This document shows, in pieces, positions 1 to 8,670 of a stretch of 64,000 nucleotides of DNA. Source of the DNA: Angomonas deanei (taxonomy: Eukaryota; Euglenozoa; Kinetoplastea; Trypanosomatida; Trypanosomatidae). A program made the translations under genes and the position numbers. The notes beneath the pieces are model-generated. The model was not told the origin of the DNA, did not search any database, and worked only from the letters and a program-made list of their open reading frames with translations. Each line of letters opens with the position of its first letter. Position 1 is the stretch's first letter. The stretch covers positions 496,001 to 560,000 of the forward strand of contig LR877153.1 in the NCBI GenBank assembly GCA_903995115.1. Reading direction: 5' to 3'.

Positions 1-455
1 TGGATTCACTCACGAGTACGTTCGCGCACTTCATGTCGCCATGAATCACCCGGTGACTGTGCAAGTACTCCAACCCTTCCAAAATCTGCACCGCGTAGAC
101 GCGAATGATGTTTTCGTCAAAGTAGCGGAAATTTTCAATCAGCTGTCGTAACGTACCACCAGCAATGTACTCTAAAAAGATACACAACCCCTTCTCTCGC
201 AGCAGCTGAAACCCCAGACAGGAGACAATCCGCTTATGGGAAAGGTTGGTGAGCAAGATGAGCTCCATCACCACCTCTTCGGATAAAAAGTCTGTTAGTC
301 GTAAACCGTCCTCCTCGGGGAAAGGTTCATCCTCGCCGATAGAGGAGGAGCAGGAGGACGCAGTAGAGCACGAGGTGATGACGTCGTCGTCGGTCTCCCC
401 CTCATCGTCGTCACTCGGTCGACTACGTTTGGCATGAAGAGGACCGCCGCCGTTA
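1..455 (-). CDS. FHA-domain protein kinase, C-terminal segment (partial)
   Basis: This is the continuation, in the next frame, of the kinase that starts at 2003, and it runs off the window at base 1. Translation gives an acidic Ser/Asp-rich insert, then kinase subdomains III-V (a helix ending in EEVVMELILLTNLSHKRIV, then a CIFLEYIAGGTL hinge) and the catalytic loop HGDMKCANVL. The loop resembles STE11/MAP3K kinases (family knowledge: usually HRDIKGANIL), but the Arg of HRD is Gly here. The DFG and activation loop lie outside the window. The frame opens about 12 codons before the stop of the upstream segment, so both belong to one gene. Ser/Thr kinase identity is firm; the substrate is unknown. 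Confidence 0.8.
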
Positions 456-2003
456 TTATTGGGGGAGTCCCCCTTCTTTTCCGTAGTCCACACTCACATC
501 AGAGATGGTCAGAATAGATTCCTCACTTTCCCGTGCCGCACGATTATTATTATTATTATTCCTTCCCTGAACAATGTCTGCTGGGGTGCGGCGATAACTA
601 CGATACCGCTTGATCAAGTCCTTGTACCGCGTCCCGTGCAACACCTTGATGGCCAACTGACGTCCAGTCAGGTTATCAATCCCGTAGTAGACCGTGCCAT
701 ACGCGCCCTTCCCAATGTGCTTCGCCCACGACACCTGGCGGGAGGGTAGGATGGCATAACTGACGGTCTTGCGGGTGGAGTGCGGGGTGTGCAGGACAGA
801 CTGCTCAATATCAATCACATGCGAGGCCGACGCGAGGGAAGTGGTGGAGCTGGGCGTCGGCAGCGGCAGACTACCTTCCTCAATCACCGCTCCCTGGGGA
901 TTATTACCGGGCGCATTGGAGCTGTAGATACTATTCTGACTGTGGTTGTCCTCCACTACACGACGGGCCGGGGCAATGAACTTCTCCTGCAACAAACTTT
1001 CCATGACGGTATTCATAATAGAGTTTTGATGCACAAACTGAGACGAACTGGGCGTAAAGTTGGCGGAGAAACTTCTATTTTCAATGTGCCGTGGTGGCGT
1101 AGGAATGAGCTGATGGGGGTCCGCGGTGGATGGGTGAGGAGAATTATTCGCTGGTGGATTATTATTATTATGACTGGGAATGATGTCAAACGATAGGCTA
1201 CTCTCCGGGAGGGCATCCCCGGCGTTAAACTTATTTTCATAACTGCCCGTCAATTGCATATTGGGGGTCTCAATTTCCATACTATTCATCGCCTCCGTTG
1301 TGTGGCTGGAATCGTTATGGGGATTGTCCTGGAAGAGGTGGACGTCCACGACTTGGGGGCCACCCGCGCTGGGGTAGCGATGATAGTTGTACTCTGCCAA
1401 GTAATACATCTTGGTGCTATTATTAGTATTATCGGTGAAGTTGGGTATGGTGTGCTGCGCCGTCGGCCGGACCAGCTCCTCCTCTCCGTCATCCTCTATG
1501 GTGGTATCCGCCTCCATCTTGCTATGATTTAGGTCGTGGTGCGTTTCGTAGGAGATTTTCACAATCCCTACTCTGTCCTGGGGCCGCAGCTCTCGCTCAT
1601 TCCCTTTACCAATGAGTACATCATTGACGTAGGTACCGTTGGTACTGAGATCCTTGATGAAGACCGGCATGCGATCGATGGTGTGACGGTCAATCACGGT
1701 GTTGTTGTTGTTTTTGAGGTAAATGATGCAGTGCACGTTGCTGATTCGTTCATCGGTGAGCCGGATGTTACACCGGTGTCTACTTTTCCCTAAAATCATT
1801 CTAGACTCGTAGAACCGATGGCTCCCTTCCTCCCCGACGAGAAGACCCCACAGGGGGGTCCTGCAACTCTCCTCATCTTTACTGTTCGTCGTCTCCTTAT
1901 TGGCATTATTCGGAGAGATATCTGGTATAGAAAGGGTATTGGTTATCCTAAGGTTGTTGAACTCTGCCGTGAGAGACATGGCATTATTCGATGAAGAACT
2001 CAT
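456..2003 (-). CDS. FHA-domain protein kinase, N-terminal segment
   Basis: The segment has 515 codons from an ATG at 2003. Residues ~50-155 form a forkhead-associated phosphothreonine-binding domain: LGKSR, then ISNVHC, then DLSTNGTYV are the expected FHA motifs. A long Asn/Ser/Pro-rich linker follows. The kinase domain starts near residue 424 with the glycine loop GKGAYG (~432-436) and the ATP-binding Lys in LAIK (~453). The frame stops at 456-458, but the kinase continues at once in the +1 frame, so the break lies between 458 and 493, beside a C5 and a G5 run. The order FHA then kinase recalls DNA-damage kinases such as Chk2/Rad53, while the catalytic loop is more STE11-like. Its pathway cannot be told from sequence. 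Confidence 0.85.
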   Translation of the reverse strand: MSSSSNNAMSLTAEFNNLRITNTLSIPDISPNNANKETTNSKDEESCRTPLWGLLVGEEGSHRFYESRMILGKSRHRCNIRLTDERISNVHCIIYLKNNNNTVIDRHTIDRMPVFIKDLSTNGTYVNDVLIGKGNERELRPQDRVGIVKISYETHHDLNHSKMEADTTIEDDGEEELVRPTAQHTIPNFTDNTNNSTKMYYLAEYNYHRYPSAGGPQVVDVHLFQDNPHNDSSHTTEAMNSMEIETPNMQLTGSYENKFNAGDALPESSLSFDIIPSHNNNNPPANNSPHPSTADPHQLIPTPPRHIENRSFSANFTPSSSQFVHQNSIMNTVMESLLQEKFIAPARRVVEDNHSQNSIYSSNAPGNNPQGAVIEEGSLPLPTPSSTTSLASASHVIDIEQSVLHTPHSTRKTVSYAILPSRQVSWAKHIGKGAYGTVYYGIDNLTGRQLAIKVLHGTRYKDLIKRYRSYRRTPADIVQGRNNNNNNRAARESEESILTISDVSVDYGKEGGLPQ

Positions 2004-2297
2004 TTTACTATTTTTTATTTACTTAAGTTAAAAAAAAAAAAAAAGAAGCAATGTTTATGGATTGTTTTTATTCTATCGCATAAACGATAACGTTTTATTT
2101 ATGTTGTTGAACTATGGGGGGATGACAAAAGAATAGTGAGAGAGAAGGAAGTGCATTATCAGCGAAAGAATAACAGAAACGCGATAATAATAAAGCCAAC
2201 ATAAACAAAGTTTCTGTTGTGTTTTCTCATTTTATTTTCATATGAATACTTTTCATTCTTGTTGATCTTATGTGAAATACTAATTCATTTTACTTTT

Positions 2298-3254
2298 TTA
2301 CAACTCGCGAAACGGTTCGTAGGCGGGTACCTGCGCAAAATGCGTCCCCTCCTCCCTTTCGTTATCTACCTCCAGCGGCAGCAGGCCCCGCCGCGCCAGC
2401 TCCGCCTGACGGAACTCCGCGTCCTCGTTGTACTTCTGGGTGAACCCATCGTTGTCGTAGTACAGCTCTAAGATTAACGCCTGTCGTGCGAGAGACTTTT
2501 TCTGCAATGCCATGTACACCTCCCATCCTTCTCCCTCGACGCCCGATACCGGCGCGGTGGACCGCAGGGTGCCGTGGATCTCCTCCAGCTCCGCCGCCAT
2601 CTCGCTCGTGAGATTTTCCACATCATACATATCCAAATAGGGAAAGGACTTGATGGGGGCGGTAGGGTCCGCATTGTCGGCGTGGGCGTGGTCGGTCTGG
2701 TACTGCACCTTGTCGGTGGGCCGTCGCACCGCCGGGTACTCCTGCTGCTGGGAGCGGAGCTGCGGGACGTCGAGGCCGAAGCCTGGCTCGTACCCCGGGA
2801 CTGGCGGGGAGAGGGAGGGACGACGGATGTTGTGGGGGAGCTGCTCCGTCTGCAGCAGCAGGCACTCCTCGAGGAGCGTCGTCCCGCTCTCACTAGGCGG
2901 ACACATCGCCTGCAGGACCGACAGCACCTCCGACTGGCGTGCTGTTAGCCGTGCGATCCGCTCGCTGAAGGTGGCCTCGTTGACGGCGGTGTAGCGGTCG
3001 TAGGCCTCTGCGAGCTGCCGCTCCTGCCGCACATCCCGCTGCCGCTTCCTACCATCGTTGACGTGATTCTTTTCGTAAATGTACTCCATCGCCGCCTGCG
3101 CCCACTTCTCCTCGCCACCGACTTTCCCTGCGTTCGCCATGTAACCCGAAGTCGTCTGTTTCTGTTTCTGACGGCAGACGACCGTGCTACACAGTCCGCG
3201 GGGGAACACACCACTAGCGGTGATCCTAGCGGTACACGGTAGCCAACGGAGCAT
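2298..3254 (-). CDS. Putative mitochondrial protein, unknown function
   Basis: I place the start at the ATG at 3254 (318 aa). The reading frame extends further upstream only through a Phe-rich stretch that is the untranslated pyrimidine tract. The N-terminus (MLRWLPCTARITASGVFPRG) is Arg-containing, hydroxylated and free of acidic residues, as expected of a mitochondrial presequence. Residues ~50-130 are highly charged and probably helical, with Arg/Gln/Glu-rich heptads. The middle is Pro-rich and the C-terminal third is acidic and helical. I do not recognise the family. A mitoribosomal or mitoribosome-assembly protein would fit the composition, but that is only a guess. Confidence 0.6.
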   Translation of the reverse strand: MLRWLPCTARITASGVFPRGLCSTVVCRQKQKQTTSGYMANAGKVGGEEKWAQAAMEYIYEKNHVNDGRKRQRDVRQERQLAEAYDRYTAVNEATFSERIARLTARQSEVLSVLQAMCPPSESGTTLLEECLLLQTEQLPHNIRRPSLSPPVPGYEPGFGLDVPQLRSQQQEYPAVRRPTDKVQYQTDHAHADNADPTAPIKSFPYLDMYDVENLTSEMAAELEEIHGTLRSTAPVSGVEGEGWEVYMALQKKSLARQALILELYYDNDGFTQKYNEDAEFRQAELARRGLLPLEVDNEREEGTHFAQVPAYEPFREL

Positions 3255-3818
3255 TTCAGATTCTAACAATACTATAGTAATAATAAAAAAGGAATGGAGG
3301 AGGAAAAAAAAAAAATGCATTGAGGGAAAAGATGTCCACACCACACCAAAAAAAAAAGATTTCATTTTCGTTTCTATCCGAAATAACGGAACAACTCATA
3401 TTTTTTTTTTTGTCTTCCTTTTTTTAAAGTGTGGAATTTGCTATTAAGGTCAATAGGTTGAAAATATAGTGGACAACAACAACAACAAAAAAAAAAATTA
3501 CAAAAAAAACGAATATTATAAATCAACAGGAATTTAACGATATTGGCAATCTTTTCAAATCGACATACATGAGGCATGTATGCTTTTTTTTTTTTTTTAA
3601 ATATAAGGTTTCGTGCTTTCTTTTTTAATATTTTGTTTTTCTCCCGTCCACGTCCAATGACGAGGAGGAAAAATATTAAAAATAAAAAAAAAAAAAAAAA
3701 CAACAACTCAAGCAACTACATACTCCATGTACTACTAATACTACGGTAATTTTTTTTTTTTATTGCCATTCTCACGCCGATCGTCACCTCATCTTTTTTT
3801 TTTTTTTTAATTATTACT
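3255..3818. other. Gene-free A/T-rich spacer
   Basis: This spacer lies between the MAPK gene and the mitochondrial-protein gene. It consists of A and T homopolymers of up to about 17 bases and short repeats. A 113-codon frame at 3374-3715 is Phe/Lys-rich translation of these homopolymers, not a gene. I see no RNA gene. Confidence 0.6.
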
Positions 3819-5033
3819 TTACTGTTCGCGATCAAAGTTCTTCTCGTGTTCCTTCTCGGGGACATCCTTTTCTATGGTCTGCTGCGCACTTCGTCCGTCG
3901 CCCTCCGTCGTCACGCTGGGTTGGTGTCCCGAGTGGTTGATCGCGCTATTCGTATTACCGTTCCCCTTCTTCAGTTTCTGCTGGTACAGCACACTCTCGT
4001 CGTAGATGGCCTGTTTGACATCGGTAATCGTCTTGTGTTGATCTTCGTTAAAGTGAAAGGGCTCGTACGTCTCCTTGTCGTCGGCCTCGTCGTGCAGGCT
4101 GGCGAGGAACGGGTGGTTCATCGCGTCCGACACGCTAATACGCTTGGAGGGGTGGAAGACCAACATTTTGGAGAGCAGGTCAAGGGCCTCCGGAGAGGCG
4201 TTGGGGTAGCGAGCGCGCCAGTCAGGGGCAGGGCGCTTCTGCTTCTTCTTGATATACTTTTGTGCCGCCTTGCTCCCGACGCTCTCTATGTCCTCCGTCG
4301 CCGGTGACCCCAGCACATCCACAATCTTGTCAAGTTGGTTGACGCGGTCCTTCCCCTGGAAGAGCGGACGAGATCCCAGCAGCTCCCCCAGCAGACAGCC
4401 CACACCCCACACGTCGATCTGAGCGGAGTAGTTCTTATCCTCCATCACCAGCTCCGGCGCCCGGTACCACCGCATCGTCACGTAGTCGGTCATGTACTCC
4501 CCTTGGTCGGACTCCTCCTTGGCGAGACCGAAGTCACAAATCTTCAAGTCGCAGTTGGTGTTCACTAGAATGTTGGCAGGGGTGATATCGCGGTGGATGA
4601 CCCCAGCGCTGTGAATAATGTGAAGCGCGCGCAGGGTCTGATAAATGAAGAACTGCGTGTGCGCCTCGGTCAGCTGCTGGCCGCTGCGGAGCACTTGCTT
4701 CAGGTCGGTCTCCATGATATCCATGACAATGTAAAAGTAACCAAAGTTGACGGGATCCTTCGGGGTGAGAATATTGCGAAGGCCGATAATATTTTCATCG
4801 TGAAAGTGGGCCAGCAGTTTGATTTCACGCAAGATGCGTTTGGCCAGAATGACTTCATCAAAAATTTCCTTGTTGACTCGCTTGATGGCCACCATCGTGT
4901 TGTTATCCTTGCGGTCTACGGCCCGTATCACCACACCGTAGCTGCCAGCGCCGATCGTCTTCTCCAGAATGTAGCGATCATCTAGAGAGTTAATTTCTTC
5001 CTGGAACTCTGCTAAGGAGCGGTGGGCAGACAT
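3819..5033 (-). CDS. Mitogen-activated protein kinase (TDY type)
   Basis: This is a complete CMGC/MAPK kinase of 404 aa. Visible motifs are the glycine loop GAGSYGVV, the ATP-binding VAIKRV, the catalytic loop HRDITPANILVN, DFG in ICDFGLAKEE, the activation motif TDY before VTMRWYRAPEL, and the CMGC insert GSRPLFQGKD. In kinetoplastid MAPKs (Leishmania MPKs, trypanosome MAPKs) TDY replaces TEY, which supports the lineage call. The first ATG downstream of the splice acceptor at 5085 is at 5033 and gives MSAHRSLAEF. The C-terminal ~60 residues are a low-complexity tail. HRDIT in place of HRDLK lacks the usual catalytic-loop Lys (Thr instead), a feature I recall from some kinetoplastid MAPK2-like proteins. 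It probably acts in the cytosol or flagellum. Confidence 0.93.
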   Translation of the reverse strand: MSAHRSLAEFQEEINSLDDRYILEKTIGAGSYGVVIRAVDRKDNNTMVAIKRVNKEIFDEVILAKRILREIKLLAHFHDENIIGLRNILTPKDPVNFGYFYIVMDIMETDLKQVLRSGQQLTEAHTQFFIYQTLRALHIIHSAGVIHRDITPANILVNTNCDLKICDFGLAKEESDQGEYMTDYVTMRWYRAPELVMEDKNYSAQIDVWGVGCLLGELLGSRPLFQGKDRVNQLDKIVDVLGSPATEDIESVGSKAAQKYIKKKQKRPAPDWRARYPNASPEALDLLSKMLVFHPSKRISVSDAMNHPFLASLHDEADDKETYEPFHFNEDQHKTITDVKQAIYDESVLYQQKLKKGNGNTNSAINHSGHQPSVTTEGDGRSAQQTIEKDVPEKEHEKNFDREQ

Positions 5034-5084
5034 CGTAAGAGGGTAGTAGCAATAATAATAGTTATAATTAGGGTAAAACAACTA

Positions 5085-5110
5085 CTGTTGTAAAGAGAGA
5101 AGAGAAAGAA
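5085..5110 (-). promoter_or_regulatory. Trans-splice acceptor of the MAPK gene
   Basis: On the minus strand a run of almost pure pyrimidines (5091-5110) is followed after a few bases by AG (5086-5085), about 50 nt upstream of the MAPK ATG. This is the polypyrimidine-AG arrangement used for spliced-leader addition in kinetoplastids. It is inferred from sequence only. Confidence 0.6.
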
Positions 5111-5307
5111 ATATAGAATTATGAGCGGGAAGAAAGGAGGCACAATATTGATTCGATGTTCAAATAGAAAATAATTTGTTTTTATTTATATTTTTCCGCT
5201 TACTAATACAGATTCATCTATGTTGGATAAGACTATAAATTGAAGTACACATCCCCGTAGAGGGACGAAAAAAAAAAAAAAAAAGTATTCTATTAGTTTT
5301 GTTATTA

Positions 5308-5740
5308 TCACTCATCATCGCTCGAGTCGACTGGCATCCGCCGTCTAGAAGCATTAATGATTGGCGACGGGACTGAACTAACATTGTTCGAATTATTATT
5401 ATTATTATTGGTGTTGGTATTCTTTGGGCTTGGACTTCGCTTCGCCCTTTTATTATGATTTGGCTTATCGTTTTCTGTCGTAGTCGGTTCCTCTTTCCGT
5501 ACAAGCGGTGCATCTTCGTCTTCGTTGTTGGTATTATTATCATTCTGAGTCGCCTTCGGACTGGGATTTCTTTTCCTCTTCTTATTCTGTTTTCCCTCCT
5601 CATTGTGGTCGTGGCTATCTTTCTGGACGAGCGGTGCATCCTCGTCCTCTTCCTTATGCTGAGGTTGTGGATTGTTATTATGATTCTGACTTGTTTTCTG
5701 AGAGGATTTTGGTATGAGTGGAGCATCTTCGTCCTCTGCC

Positions 5741-5774
<34 letters not shown>

Positions 5775-6015
5775 GTTCTGGTGTGGATGGTTTTAGCTGG
5801 GGACTCCTCTTGGCCTTCCGCTTTTCATTCTTATTATTGTTATTATTTGTGACAGCGGTTGGCACTGGCGCCACCTCTTTCTGGACTTCACTATTTCCAC
5901 TCATGTTATTATTTTCGGAGGGTACGTTTTCCTTCTTTTTACGCTTTTCCCGTCGGAGGCTGTTTTTGGAAGGCGATATGGGCGCCTCATTATTATTATT
6001 CTGACCACTCTTCAC
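5308..6015 (-). CDS. DEDAPL-repeat nuclear-like protein, C-terminal segment
   Basis: This is the continuation of the gene that starts at 6308. It is a hydrophilic, intrinsically disordered protein with many Asn runs. A block with the core EDEDAPL occurs three times at roughly 40-45 residue spacing, each followed by a basic block such as KKRKRNPSPK or KRAKRSPSPK. The alternation of acidic and basic, Ser-Pro-containing blocks suggests nuclear localisation and possible CDK-type phosphorylation (inference). The C-terminus ends DSSDDE, a casein-kinase-2-like acidic Ser motif. The longest Asn run (10 residues) comes from an ATT repeat near 5743-5772. I do not recognise the family; a histone chaperone or nucleolar protein is possible. 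Confidence 0.7.
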
Positions 6016-6308
6016 TGGGGTTTGGTCTGGTGCAGTTTAGTATTTGTATTAGTATTTGCTCCCCGTTGCTCCTCTCTACAGTTCAATAAGACTAGGTCGT
6101 AGATACCGCCCGGGGTGACCGCTATGTTACCTTCCTTGTCATGCGGTAGGAGGATCTGACGTGTGCGGGTGTCGCGTAGGCCGACGGCGGCGGCACGACT
6201 GTTATTATTATTATTGTTGTAAAGCCCAAAACTGAAAGAAGGGTTGAAAATATTATTGAGGGCGAACGGTAGTTTTATCGTCAAGTGGTCCACCTTAATA
6301 AAGGACAT
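6012..6308 (-). CDS. DEDAPL-repeat nuclear-like protein, N-terminal segment
   Basis: The segment starts at an ATG at 6308. It encodes about 95 residues that look folded: a short beta-rich stretch (MSFIKVDHLTIKLPFALNN), an Asn run, then more beta-like sequence ending near NCREEQRG. It stops at 6012, but the frame that begins VKSGQNNNNEAP continues without a gap, so the two segments are one gene of about 330 codons. The junction lies at a C4 run on the sense strand (6017-6020), where one more C would restore the frame. The N-terminal domain before an acidic/basic tail recalls nucleoplasmin-type histone chaperones in layout only. Confidence 0.65.
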   Translation of the reverse strand: MSFIKVDHLTIKLPFALNNIFNPSFSFGLYNNNNNNSRAAAVGLRDTRTRQILLPHDKEGNIAVTPGGIYDLVLLNCREEQRGANTNTNTKLHQTKPQ

Positions 6309-6527
6309 TTTCTGTTATTTTGCTGTTCTGTTTGGTGTTGTTGCTTATTTTGAGATAGGAGAGAGAGGAAACAATTATAATAATGCCGTCAAAAGCACAC
6401 TTCACATGAAACAGAGTTTCAAAAACACAGACATTGGTTTCCAATAGAATAATGATAGCAGTAAAAAAAAAAAAAGAAAATCACAACCAGTAAATCAAAC
6501 AACACTTATCTCCCGCCATTTGTGGCC

Positions 6528-6800
6528 TCAAATAAAGCAACTTTTCACCACTTTGCTTCCCTTTGCCAACGTCACTTTCCAACGTTCATTCCCACTTTTG
6601 GGATTCGTCTCTTCTGATTTTACCTTCTTGGGAAGGATACCACCCCAGCAAGGGTCTACCTCCTCCACCAGCAGTCGCACGTCCACGGCGGCCAACCACC
6701 CAAGGGAACCATACGGCAGCAACGAGACATGATGATGAGGATGATTGTTCTGATACTGTTGACTAGAAGGAAAGAAGTTACGACAGACTACTTTTATATC
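6528..6800 (-). CDS. Rad51-family paralogue, C-terminal segment
   Basis: This is the last piece of the gene starting at 7699. The open frame begins just after the stop at 6799-6801 of the preceding piece, with IKVVCRNFFPSSQQ. It continues to LPYGSLGWLAAVDVRLLVEE and ends KSCFI. The pattern is that of the Rad51/RecA core after Walker B: a beta strand with a polar turn, then the conserved proline-glycine-aromatic stretch (family pattern: PxLGLxWxxxVxxRLLL). This match is what shows that the gene does not end at 6799. The short overlap at A-A-A-G-T-G-A allows only a few positions for the frame change. Confidence 0.6.
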   Translation of the reverse strand, partial: DIKVVCRNFFPSSQQYQNNHPHHHVSLLPYGSLGWLAAVDVRLLVEEVDPCWGGILPKKVKSEETNPKSGNERWKVTLAKGSKVVKSCFI

Positions 6801-7467
6801 ACTTTGTTATGGGACTCTCATTATTATGATTATTATGATTGGAACATTGATAGATCAGATTGCGTAATTGTCGGTGTAACTCCGCACAGTAAAAGTTGAG
6901 GGAAAAGTTTTTCAAATCGATATTATTATTATTATTAGTATTGTTATTGAAAAAAACGGTCTGACTACTGTGGAAATAAGGAGACATGAATAGATCGGAT
7001 AAATTGTCTAGCACGACTAATATTTTTGATGTTTTATTATTATTTTCCGTTTTTTCCTTTTCCTGAGAAATCGTTTCGATCATGGTCAAGAGATCATTCG
7101 GTTCAGGAAGAAAACAAAACTGAATATTTTCTAAAAACTGATTATTCTTCTTATTATTATCCGTTGGCCACAATTCATCTTGCCGTAACACACTCCACTC
7201 ACTATGATGCAATATTTCGCGTTGTTTTGTTTTCGAGTGTGAAAAAGAGGTTAAACCAATGTACACTTTCCATTCCAAATTATCATCATTATTATTATTT
7301 TGAGATAAATAATACAATTGAGAAATAAAAGATTTCACAATGGATGGCAATAACGGAGACGGACACTGGGCGCTCTCCGCCACTTCTATAATCTTATTAG
7401 CGGGTAGACCACTAATCGGTGTTTTATGTTGCTTTAGTGGATGATTCTGAGAAAATAAGTAATCCAC
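6799..7467 (-). CDS. Rad51-family paralogue, central segment
   Basis: This central piece of the Rad51-like gene starts in-frame around VDYLFSQNHPLKQHK. Just upstream in the same frame the sequence reads TSYTSTGYSKVDYLF, matching the Rad51-family motif with S/TTG followed by a conserved Asp-Leu. Residues equivalent to the Walker A region read EVAESAQCPSPLLP, so the GxxxxGK[T/S] loop is absent. A Walker-B-like strand, ILVVLDNLSDLF, is clear. Asn runs are inserted at several loops. The protein is probably a non-ATP-binding Rad51 paralogue acting with other paralogues in homologous recombination (inference). The weak point is that the identification rests on three short motifs. Confidence 0.6.
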   Translation of the reverse strand: MDYLFSQNHPLKQHKTPISGLPANKIIEVAESAQCPSPLLPSIVKSFISQLYYLSQNNNNDDNLEWKVYIGLTSFSHSKTKQREILHHSEWSVLRQDELWPTDNNKKNNQFLENIQFCFLPEPNDLLTMIETISQEKEKTENNNKTSKILVVLDNLSDLFMSPYFHSSQTVFFNNNTNNNNNIDLKNFSLNFYCAELHRQLRNLIYQCSNHNNHNNESPITK

Positions 7468-7471
7468 CTTA

Positions 7472-7699
7472 CTATACCCGGTGGAGGTGTAAGACGTGAG
7501 ATCTTCTTTGAGGAGGTGATGCCACGTTCGGTCGGTCGTTATTCTTATTATTATTATTTTGATGGGTTAAGAAATCCACACGACGGTTTAATTCTTCTTC
7601 TGACATGTTATCCCAATCCATCGTACATTTATTATTATTATTATTATTATGAGTTCGGTTGGGGAACCGTTTGGTGCTGTTTCTTGAATGAGGGAACAT
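7472..7699 (-). CDS. Rad51-family paralogue, N-terminal segment
   Basis: The segment starts at an ATG at 7699; a second in-frame ATG at 7621 (MDWDNMSEEEL) is also possible. The N-terminus is Asn-rich and then helical (SEEELNRRVDFLTHQ). The frame ends at 7472 after a non-natural-looking stretch. In the +1 frame, natural-looking sequence (TWHHLLKEDLTSYTSTGYSK) runs straight into the central segment, so the change lies about 7525-7545, where GACC is tandemly duplicated on the sense strand. With all three pieces the protein would be about 390 aa, normal for a Rad51 paralogue. Confidence 0.5.
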   Translation of the reverse strand: MFPHSRNSTKRFPNRTHNNNNNNKCTMDWDNMSEEELNRRVDFLTHQNNNNKNNDRPNVASPPQRRSHVLHLHRV

Positions 7700-7867
7700 T
7701 TTTTTCTTGATAGTTTTTTTTTTAAATGCACTTTCATAAAATAAAAAAAATGGAAAGATACGATTGCACTTTTTGTTTGTATAACAACATCAAAAAACAC
7801 ACACATGACAAACACCAAAAACAACGAAAATAAGAATTATACTGTACACATACAACCACCGCTCTTC

Positions 7868-8344
7868 TCACTCTCCCTTTCGTTTCCTACTCACCCACCG
7901 CAAGAGCCGCTTCACTACCGAAGAGATAATAAAAACAGCTAGATACACCATCCCTGTACTATACGGATAAAACAAGAGTGGATGCTGCCAGTCCAGCTGA
8001 CCGCCGGCCCCGCTAACTAACAAGAAGAACACGAGCACCACCGCTTGTATGAGGTCTAGGGTCACCCCTGCCGTGGGTTTCTGTTCCGTCGTCCCCCACT
8101 CGCGTGCCAGCACACTTTGTATTTCTTTCATGGAATAAGGGAACGTAACGGCAATGAGAAAAGAGGTGAGCAGAGCGACCAAACAGACTTGACCGTCGAC
8201 GGTGAAAAAGGAATTTGACGTGTGTTCGTCTTCTAAGGGGTTGTTGATATTTTTATTGTGAATGGGTGCGATGGAGCCCCCGACGGCGAGGGAAAAGAGA
8301 AACCATAGACCAGTGTCGACTAGTATGGTAGAAAGAGCCCTCAT
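7868..8344 (-). CDS. Four-helix membrane protein, unknown
   Basis: I take the ATG at 8344 (158 aa) because the first AG after the pyrimidine tract falls inside the codon following an earlier ATG at 8365. Four hydrophobic segments are visible: residues ~4-25 (LSTILVDTGLWFLFSLAVGG), ~52-72, ~100-118 and ~130-150. The C-terminus is strongly basic (KRLLRWVSRKRKGE), suggesting it faces the cytosol. The sequence between helices 2 and 3 carries an amphipathic stretch (SMKEIQSVLAREWG). I do not recognise the family; an ER or mitochondrial membrane protein is possible. Confidence 0.7.
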   Translation of the reverse strand: MRALSTILVDTGLWFLFSLAVGGSIAPIHNKNINNPLEDEHTSNSFFTVDGQVCLVALLTSFLIAVTFPYSMKEIQSVLAREWGTTEQKPTAGVTLDLIQAVVLVFFLLVSGAGGQLDWQHPLLFYPYSTGMVYLAVFIISSVVKRLLRWVSRKRKGE

Positions 8345-8670
8345 TTTTGATATTCTGTGCTTCATAAAAATAATAAAAAGAAGAAATAAGTTTTTTTTTT
8401 TTTTTTTGACATATTAATAATGACAATATGAAGTCTGAATCCTATTTTTCTATTTACTATATTTGTATAACGGGAAATTTTACATATACAAAATAACGGA
8501 GCAATCATATGTTACAAGTATCTCTGAAATAAGTATAAAAACAAAGGAATTATATATAGCGAAATGGGAACATGACCTTTTCCAAACGGTTGAATAGTAC
8601 AAATAGAACCAACCAAAAAAATTTTTAAAAAGGAAAACTCTTTATAGAAGGAATTCATCTTTCTATTGCT
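8345..8670. other. Gene-free A/T-rich spacer
   Basis: This spacer lies between the giant gene and the four-helix protein. It contains a 16-base T run and A/T-rich sequence with no open frame, tRNA-like or repeated structure that I can see. Confidence 0.6.

Noticed and set aside
3374-3715. A 113-codon minus-strand frame rich in Phe, Leu and Lys
   Set aside because: It is the translation of A/T homopolymers in a spacer.
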